Assembly: GCA_947642745.1 (NCBI GenBank)
Contig: CANRTU010000028.1
Coordinates: 1 to 56,482, forward strand
Source: an uncultured Eubacterium sp.
Lineage (GTDB): Bacteria; Bacillota; Clostridia; Lachnospirales; Lachnospiraceae
DNA length: 56,482 nt
Reading direction: 5' to 3'
The notes beneath the pieces are model-generated. The model saw only the letters and a list, made by a program, of their open reading frames with translations, did no database searches and had not been told where the DNA came from. A program made the translations under genes and the position numbers. Below are positions 51,582 through 56,482 of this stretch, piece after piece. How positions within the stretch are numbered: the first letter of the stretch is position 1; every line of letters starts with the position of its first letter.

Positions 51582-52889
51582 TTAACATATTAAGTCCCGA
51601 TTAACAAGATTTCGCTCATAAAGTTTTTGTAAAGACATCAAAATCCCGTATCTGGCATGATACCAGGTAAGTCCACCCTGAAAATATACATTATACGGCT
51701 CCCGCAGCGGCCCGTCGGCGCTTAACTCTATGGAAGAGCCCTGCACAAAGGCGCCTGCCGCCATAATCACCGGACTGTCGTATCCTGGCATGTCCCAGGG
51801 AGCGGGCACCACATAGCTGTCCACCGGCGCCGCCGCCTGAATGCCTTCGCAGAACGCACACAGCCGTTCCGGCGTACCCAGTGTCAGCGCCTGGATAATG
51901 TCATGCCTTGGCGCATCCGCCGCCGGAAAGGCTTCAAATCCCAGCGCTTCGTATACAGCCGCCGCAAAGATGGCTCCTTTGAGTGCGCCTGCCGTTACCA
52001 CCGGCGCCTGGAACAGCCCCTGGTAAAATGACTGTGTAACGCCCAGGGAAGCGCCTACTTCTTTGCCAAGTCCCGGGGAAGTCAGCCGGAAAGCGGCCTG
52101 CTCCACACATTCTTTCGTGCCTGCGATGTAACCGCCCACCGGCGCCAGTCCGCCTCCCGGGTTTTTAATCAGGGAGCCCACCGTCATGTCCGCACCCACA
52201 TCCGACGGCTCCAGCAGCTCCACAAATTCCCCATAGCAGTTGTCCACCATACAGATCGTATCCGGTTTGATCTGTTTTATAAAAGCGATCAGTTTTCCGA
52301 TTTCTTCCACTGACAGGGTAGGTCTGGTCTGGTAGCCTTTGGAACGCTGGATGGTTACCATTTTAGTTTTGGCAGAAATTGCCTGTTTCATTCCTTCATA
52401 ATCACATTTTCCATCCGCCAGCAGATCCACCTGCCGGTAGGTAATGCCATATTCCGAAAGGGAGCCCCTGGAAGGTCTGATTCCTATCACTTCTTCCAGT
52501 GTATCATAAGGTTTTCCCACCGGCGAAAGCAGCTCGTCGCCCGGTCTTAAATTAGACAGTAACGCCAGCGCAAGCGCATGGGTGCCGCAGGTAATCTGGG
52601 GACGTACCAGCGCATCCTGTGTATGAAAACAGTCCGCATACACTTTTTCCAGTGTATCCCGTCCACAGTCGTCGTAGCCGTAGCCGCTGCTCTGCTGGAA
52701 ACACCCGGCGTTTACCCGGTTACGCTGCATGGCACGGATGACTTTGAGCTGGTTCATCTGGGCGGTTTCATCTATTGAGGCAAACCGCTCCTTTAAACGG
52801 TCAGCGACTGTTTCCCCAAAAGCGGATACCTGCGGTGATATTCCCATCGTTTCATACATTCTGGTTAAATTACTCTTCTGTTCTGTCAT
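51582..52889 (-). CDS. Methionine gamma-lyase family (aluminium-resistance-like) PLP protein
   Basis: This 435-residue fold-type I PLP protein matches the family annotated as aluminium resistance or methionine gamma-lyase family, next to miaA in many clostridia. Visible blocks: YGYDDCGRDTLEKVYADCF, QITCGTHALALALLSNLRPGDELLSP, CMVDNCYGEFVE, and the likely PLP-lysine segment TVGSLIKNPGGGLAPVGGYIAG. The true substrate is not known. Confidence 0.9.
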   Translation of the reverse strand: MTEQKSNLTRMYETMGISPQVSAFGETVADRLKERFASIDETAQMNQLKVIRAMQRNRVNAGCFQQSSGYGYDDCGRDTLEKVYADCFHTQDALVRPQITCGTHALALALLSNLRPGDELLSPVGKPYDTLEEVIGIRPSRGSLSEYGITYRQVDLLADGKCDYEGMKQAISAKTKMVTIQRSKGYQTRPTLSVEEIGKLIAFIKQIKPDTICMVDNCYGEFVELLEPSDVGADMTVGSLIKNPGGGLAPVGGYIAGTKECVEQAAFRLTSPGLGKEVGASLGVTQSFYQGLFQAPVVTAGALKGAIFAAAVYEALGFEAFPAADAPRHDIIQALTLGTPERLCAFCEGIQAAAPVDSYVVPAPWDMPGYDSPVIMAAGAFVQGSSIELSADGPLREPYNVYFQGGLTWYHARYGILMSLQKLYERNLVNRDLIC

Positions 52890-52944
52890 GACTGATTGAG
52901 ATTCCCTTTCCTGTTTCGCTTAGCGTCGTTATCTGACTCCCGGA

Positions 52945-53892
52945 TTACTGTATGATCTTTTTCTTCCGGAGTATATCACTCATATACGCTAAAATTTTGT
53001 CGTTATCGTAAGAAAACATATCTTTATTGATCCAGACGACGTCTTTTTCCCGCCTAAACCAGGTCAGCTGGCGTTTGGCAAAATGCCTGGTATCCCGTTT
53101 GATAATGCGGACCGCTTCTTCCAGGGTACACTGTCCATCCAGATAAGGAAACAGTTCCTTATAGCCTAACCCCTGCATGGACACCATATCCGGCGTACAG
53201 CCCATGGCTTTGAGCCGGCGCACTTCTTCCACCAGGCCGTCCGCAATCATCTGATCCACACGCCGGTCAATCTGTTCATACAGTTTTTTGCGGTCATCAT
53301 TTAAGACAAAGCAGGCAAAGTTATACGGCGACTGTTTCCGGCGTTCCTTCTCATTATGCCCGGATATCCGCCTGCCTGTCAGTTTATAATATTCCAGCGC
53401 CCGGATCACGCGTTTTATATTATTGGGATGTATGGCCTGTGCCGACGGCGGATCGGCCTGCGCAAGCATCTGGTGAAGGTACGCACCGCCCTTTGTCAAG
53501 GCCAGCTCTTCCAGATACGCCCGGTATTCCCCGCCGGTCTGCTGGCTTTCAAAATCTATGTCATATAAGACCGCCTGGATATAAAATCCGGTCCCGCCGG
53601 TAATCACAGGAATCCTTCCGCCTGCCAGGATTTCTTTTATATAAGCTTTGGCGTATTTCTGGAAAACGGCCACATTAAACGGCTCCCGGGGCATAAATTC
53701 GTCAATGAGGTAATGCTTTACCCCCTGCATCTGTCCGGGAGTGATTTTGGCGCTGCCAATATCCATATATTTGTATACCTGCATGGAGTCCGCAGAAATT
53801 ATGGATCCGCCGGTAAGCTTTGCCAGCTGTATGGACAGTTCTGTTTTACCCGCGGCGGTAGGTCCTGTAAGAATGATGAGTGGAGGTGTCAT
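52945..53892 (-). CDS. miaA: tRNA dimethylallyltransferase
   Basis: This 315-residue enzyme prenylates A37 of UNN-reading tRNAs using dimethylallyl diphosphate. P-loop GPTAAGKTELS is at 9-19, followed by SADSMQVYKYMDIGSAK, GGTGFYIQAV and the C-terminal RDTRHFAKRQLTWFR. Normal length. It is upstream of the methionine gamma-lyase-like gene with a 55-bp gap. Confidence 0.96.
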   Translation of the reverse strand: MTPPLIILTGPTAAGKTELSIQLAKLTGGSIISADSMQVYKYMDIGSAKITPGQMQGVKHYLIDEFMPREPFNVAVFQKYAKAYIKEILAGGRIPVITGGTGFYIQAVLYDIDFESQQTGGEYRAYLEELALTKGGAYLHQMLAQADPPSAQAIHPNNIKRVIRALEYYKLTGRRISGHNEKERRKQSPYNFACFVLNDDRKKLYEQIDRRVDQMIADGLVEEVRRLKAMGCTPDMVSMQGLGYKELFPYLDGQCTLEEAVRIIKRDTRHFAKRQLTWFRREKDVVWINKDMFSYDNDKILAYMSDILRKKKIIQ

Positions 53893-53955
53893 GATTTATA
53901 GTTCCTTTTTCAGTTTACTTGTGTCCATGCAACAGATACCCTGTGACGGATATCC

Positions 53956-54888
53956 TTATGCTTTTCCCATGGTTTTAAGCATTTTAAGCCGTGGCAGCGG
54001 TGTTTTTTTCCTGTATTTTTTCTGATATTCTTCTGTGCGGCGCACAGCGTCAAAATCGCCGTCCTCTGCATACAGGCAGACAGAAACGCCGCTTTCTTCC
54101 CGTGACGCATCCCCGGCAAACCGGCTGCTTAACGGACAGGGGTAGATTTCTTCCAGTGTTTCCAGACAGATGGCGCAGAGCATACATGGATAGCAGTTAT
54201 AATAATAAGGAAAAAAACAGCATCCGCCGTCAATATTGACAGCGCCCGGCCGGTAACAGACCATACCGGGCGCATCCTGAAACAGAAACTGCCCACGTAT
54301 GTAATAATCCCTTACAATAGTTGGCGTATGCCCATGCACAATAATCTCATCTGTCTTTGCCCGGCCATAATAATTGCGTTCCCAGATATTACAAAAATGC
54401 TGCCGGCTGCTGTCTTCCGGCTCTCTGGCGTCATACCAGGCATGTACAATACGAAAAGCCGTTTCTTTTCCATATGCGGTGTGGATCAAAAGCCGTCTGG
54501 AAAAAGGCATGGACTGAAAGAAACGGATATAGGGCGCAATCTGGTCCGGGGTAAGCTGACCGGTATCAGACATCTGGCGCCAGAAATCGTACTGGGTTCT
54601 TGGCATGGGAAGACACGGCGCACCAGTAGTCCGGCCGTCCCACCACCGCTGGAAATCCACAGACCAGTCAATTACCAGCTGTTCGTGGTTGCCCCGCACG
54701 GTCTGGTATTTTCCATCTGATGTGATATGCTCCATGGCCCAGGCAAGTACATCCAGGACTTTCGGGCCACGGTCAATCAGATCTCCGGTAAACAGAATTG
54801 TGGCATCTGAATCCGCATCCTCGATTCTGGAAAGAAGCTGCATCAGTTCGTCGTAGCAGCCGTGGACATCACCAATGACATAATGCAT
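53956..54888 (-). CDS. Metallophosphoesterase (PPP-family, ApaH/PrpE-like)
   Basis: This 310-residue protein has the calcineurin-like motifs GDVHG (6-10), GDLIDRG (35-41), GNHE and IVHGHTPT, giving a two-metal site. It could be a protein phosphatase or a dinucleotide tetraphosphatase. The last ~70 residues are an extra region (YYNCYPCMLCAICLE then VSVCLYAEDGDFDAVRRTEEYQKKYRKKTPLPRL) of unknown role with several cysteines. ATG 54888 after GGGAGG. Confidence 0.87.
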   Translation of the reverse strand: MHYVIGDVHGCYDELMQLLSRIEDADSDATILFTGDLIDRGPKVLDVLAWAMEHITSDGKYQTVRGNHEQLVIDWSVDFQRWWDGRTTGAPCLPMPRTQYDFWRQMSDTGQLTPDQIAPYIRFFQSMPFSRRLLIHTAYGKETAFRIVHAWYDAREPEDSSRQHFCNIWERNYYGRAKTDEIIVHGHTPTIVRDYYIRGQFLFQDAPGMVCYRPGAVNIDGGCCFFPYYYNCYPCMLCAICLETLEEIYPCPLSSRFAGDASREESGVSVCLYAEDGDFDAVRRTEEYQKKYRKKTPLPRLKMLKTMGKA

Positions 54889-54934
54889 GTTGTTACCTCC
54901 CATTCCTTCTGCTGTCTGTTATAAAAGTCTCTGT

Positions 54935-55003
54935 GCTGGAAAGATGTTTTTACGGTCAGCCGTTTCCCTGACGTTTTGCCGGAAAGATGTTTTTACGGTC
55001 AGC
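54935..55003. repeat. Two-copy repeat, 43-bp period
   Basis: GCYGGAAAGATGTTTTTACGGTCAGC occurs at 54935-54960 and 54978-55003 with one mismatch in 26. It lies in the short spacer between the phosphoesterase gene and the 3' end of the zinc-ribbon gene. Confidence 0.85.
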
Positions 55004-55010
55004 GCCTGTT

Positions 55011-56482
55011 TCAGCCGGCTGTATATCCGCACTCCGGACAGCGTTCCATGTCTTTTGGGTATACACATCCGCACTGCCGGCAGGATACCACATCCTGGTC
55101 ATCCGCTGAACGGACCAGCGGTTTTACCGGTGCGGGAGTATTCTGCAGATAACGGACAAACTTTCCAAGCACGCCGGCCCAGGCCGGAAGCTCTTCTGTT
55201 TCCACAATATATGGCAGCCGATACCTTACGCCGCCTGTAGTATCCATCACAAGCCGGTGTCCCAGCAGACCGGAGGAAACCTGAATGGAGCGGATGCCCC
55301 GCACCGGTACTTTATACCCGTTTCCTTTTGTTCCATAGAACAGGTTTTCCGGGGTAATGAGCATTCCCTCCTGTCCGTTTCCTTCTTTTGATGTATCCAC
55401 AACAATTATCGGATATTCAAACAGTTCCCTCTTTTTCGCATAAGACGAAAGTGCATTATCAAGTATTTTCAGTTCCTCTGGCCGGACTGTTTTTTCCAGC
55501 GGACAGAAATGGTGACCCGCATATTCTTTTATAACATTTGCCAGATTCTTATGGAGAATATAGGCCAGTTTTCCGCACTCTTCCATACGGATCTTCTGCA
55601 GACGCCTGGAAAGCCGTTCCAGGGCAGCTGCTTTTAAATCTGGCAGAAAGCTGCCCCGATCAATCCTTTCATAGAGGGACAATGCCTGATCGAAATTCAT
55701 GGCCGGCACATTTCCCACCAGTTTTTCCAGAGTATCCTTATCTATATCCCGCACCCAGTCCAGAATATTTTCTATATAAGGAGCGGCGCTTTCAGCCGCA
55801 TAATTCCCTTCTGTGATCTGTCGCAGCAGGTCTGTAAAATCTTTCCTGGTCTTTTTTTGTGACTGTGCCAGCAGATTGCTGATTTCTTTAATTTCCAGGG
55901 ATTCCCTCATCTGCCGCAGACGATCCTGGAATGGAGCCAGATCCGCCTCTTCATATGGAGCCAGCTGTTCCATCAGTTCCTGGTATCCGGCACGTTCCAC
56001 ATACTGCGGGGTCTGCTCCATAATTGCACGGACTTCCTGTCGGGCGTACTGTGCGGCCAGTTCTCCCAGTTTATCCGTAACAGCTGTTTTAATATTGTCC
56101 GCCAGATCTTCCCGCACTACCAGTTTCATGGTTCTTCTGATATATGCGTAGTTCCTGTTTGCGCTGTCTTTTAACGCTTCGTCAATGACAGCCATTTTTT
56201 CCTGATATTCAAAATCATTGACTGGATACAACAGCTCTTCTTTTTCCTGATCTGTCAGCAGCCTGTCATAGGTAATATCCCGACGCAGCGCCTTTTTCTG
56301 CAGGGAAGACAGACGATCCAGTACACCAATTCTGGTATGGTATTTTTCAATCCGCTCCGCCACGGCAGCTTCATCCCTTGCATCAGCAGGAGATGGGGCA
56401 TTTGTCACGTCTCCTGTTTCCCCGCCGGCTTTCTGTTCCAGATAATCGTCCACCGGATATAACAGTTCTTCTTTTTCCTGAT
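55011..56482 (-). CDS. Partial zinc-ribbon protein with internal repeats (5' end outside window)
   Basis: The frame stays open to the window edge, so at least 490 residues are present and the start is beyond 56482. The C-terminus is a zinc ribbon (CRQCGCVYPKDMERCPECGY). Preceding it is a region with IVVDTSKEGNGQEGMLITPENLFYG, resembling PH-like domains that follow such ribbons. The N-terminal part is helical and contains a segment DQEKEELLYPVND (about 56223-56252) that repeats at the edge (56452-56482) about 77 residues apart, so the missing part probably has more repeats. Function unknown; cytoplasmic. Confidence 0.7.
   Translation of the reverse strand, partial: QEKEELLYPVDDYLEQKAGGETGDVTNAPSPADARDEAAVAERIEKYHTRIGVLDRLSSLQKKALRRDITYDRLLTDQEKEELLYPVNDFEYQEKMAVIDEALKDSANRNYAYIRRTMKLVVREDLADNIKTAVTDKLGELAAQYARQEVRAIMEQTPQYVERAGYQELMEQLAPYEEADLAPFQDRLRQMRESLEIKEISNLLAQSQKKTRKDFTDLLRQITEGNYAAESAAPYIENILDWVRDIDKDTLEKLVGNVPAMNFDQALSLYERIDRGSFLPDLKAAALERLSRRLQKIRMEECGKLAYILHKNLANVIKEYAGHHFCPLEKTVRPEELKILDNALSSYAKKRELFEYPIIVVDTSKEGNGQEGMLITPENLFYGTKGNGYKVPVRGIRSIQVSSGLLGHRLVMDTTGGVRYRLPYIVETEELPAWAGVLGKFVRYLQNTPAPVKPLVRSADDQDVVSCRQCGCVYPKDMERCPECGYTAG

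Overview
The window reads as a chromosomal segment of a Lachnospiraceae-type clostridium. Gene order is typical of that family: two radical-SAM-associated genes, rng, rplU-prp-rpmA, obgE, yhbY, nadD, yqeK, rsfS, then lexA with a divergent yneA-like gene; and on the other strand mreBCD, PBP2, minCDE, rodA. L27 carries the Firmicutes N-terminal extension cleaved by Prp. Start sites are mostly preceded by strong AGGAGG-type ribosome binding sites, and TTG and GTG starts occur. This assignment is inference from synteny and protein character; no search was run.

Layout. 1-5000: an SH3b secreted protein, then a CPBP protease / OmpR-type regulator / histidine kinase operon. 5000-6400: gene remnants (DUF3021 fragment, truncated methyltransferase-like gene) and repeat debris. 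6400-15525: plus-strand housekeeping block for ribosome and RNA functions (radical SAM pair, rng, L21, Prp, L27, Obg, YhbY, NadD, YqeK, RsfS). 15525-23700: SOS pair lexA/yneA, an orphan small protein, a VOC protein, plsC, a tyrosine recombinase and a TtcA-like gene, separated by long repeat-rich spacers. 23700-33213: a membrane-anchored small protein, a broken geranylgeranyl-reductase-like gene, two flavoproteins, mutS, mutL, dtd. 33410-39573 (minus): cytidylate-kinase-like, rluD-like, lspA, ylmH-like, sepF, yggS, HlyD-like; this resembles the ylm/sepF division cluster. 39636-40531: DUF378 and a P-loop protein. 41039-56482 (minus): D,D-carboxypeptidase, mgsA-like, rodA, minEDC, PBP2, mreDCB, radC, methionine-gamma-lyase-like, miaA, phosphoesterase and a partial zinc-ribbon protein, i.e. 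a cell-shape and division-site block.

What stands out is the noncoding DNA. Most long spacers hold degenerate direct tandem repeats, several with a 65-72 bp period. In three cases (after the DUF2344 gene, after nadD, after the carboxypeptidase) the first repeat unit is the 3' coding end of the adjacent gene. The largest array (about 19 units of 35 bp, 19107-19762) is made of promoter-like units with a dyad in the spacer. A further diverged unit forms the best-matching promoter directly in front of plsC. Two dispersed element families are also present: short MITE-like elements with 17-bp terminal inverted repeats (GAGCGTGTTTGAAAAAT) that abut or supply stop codons, and a ~375-bp palindromic element present as two inverted copies plus a fragment.

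Limits: no alignment, folding or database search was available. Homology calls rest on motifs and remembered family features, repeat boundaries are approximate, and regulatory calls are by eye.
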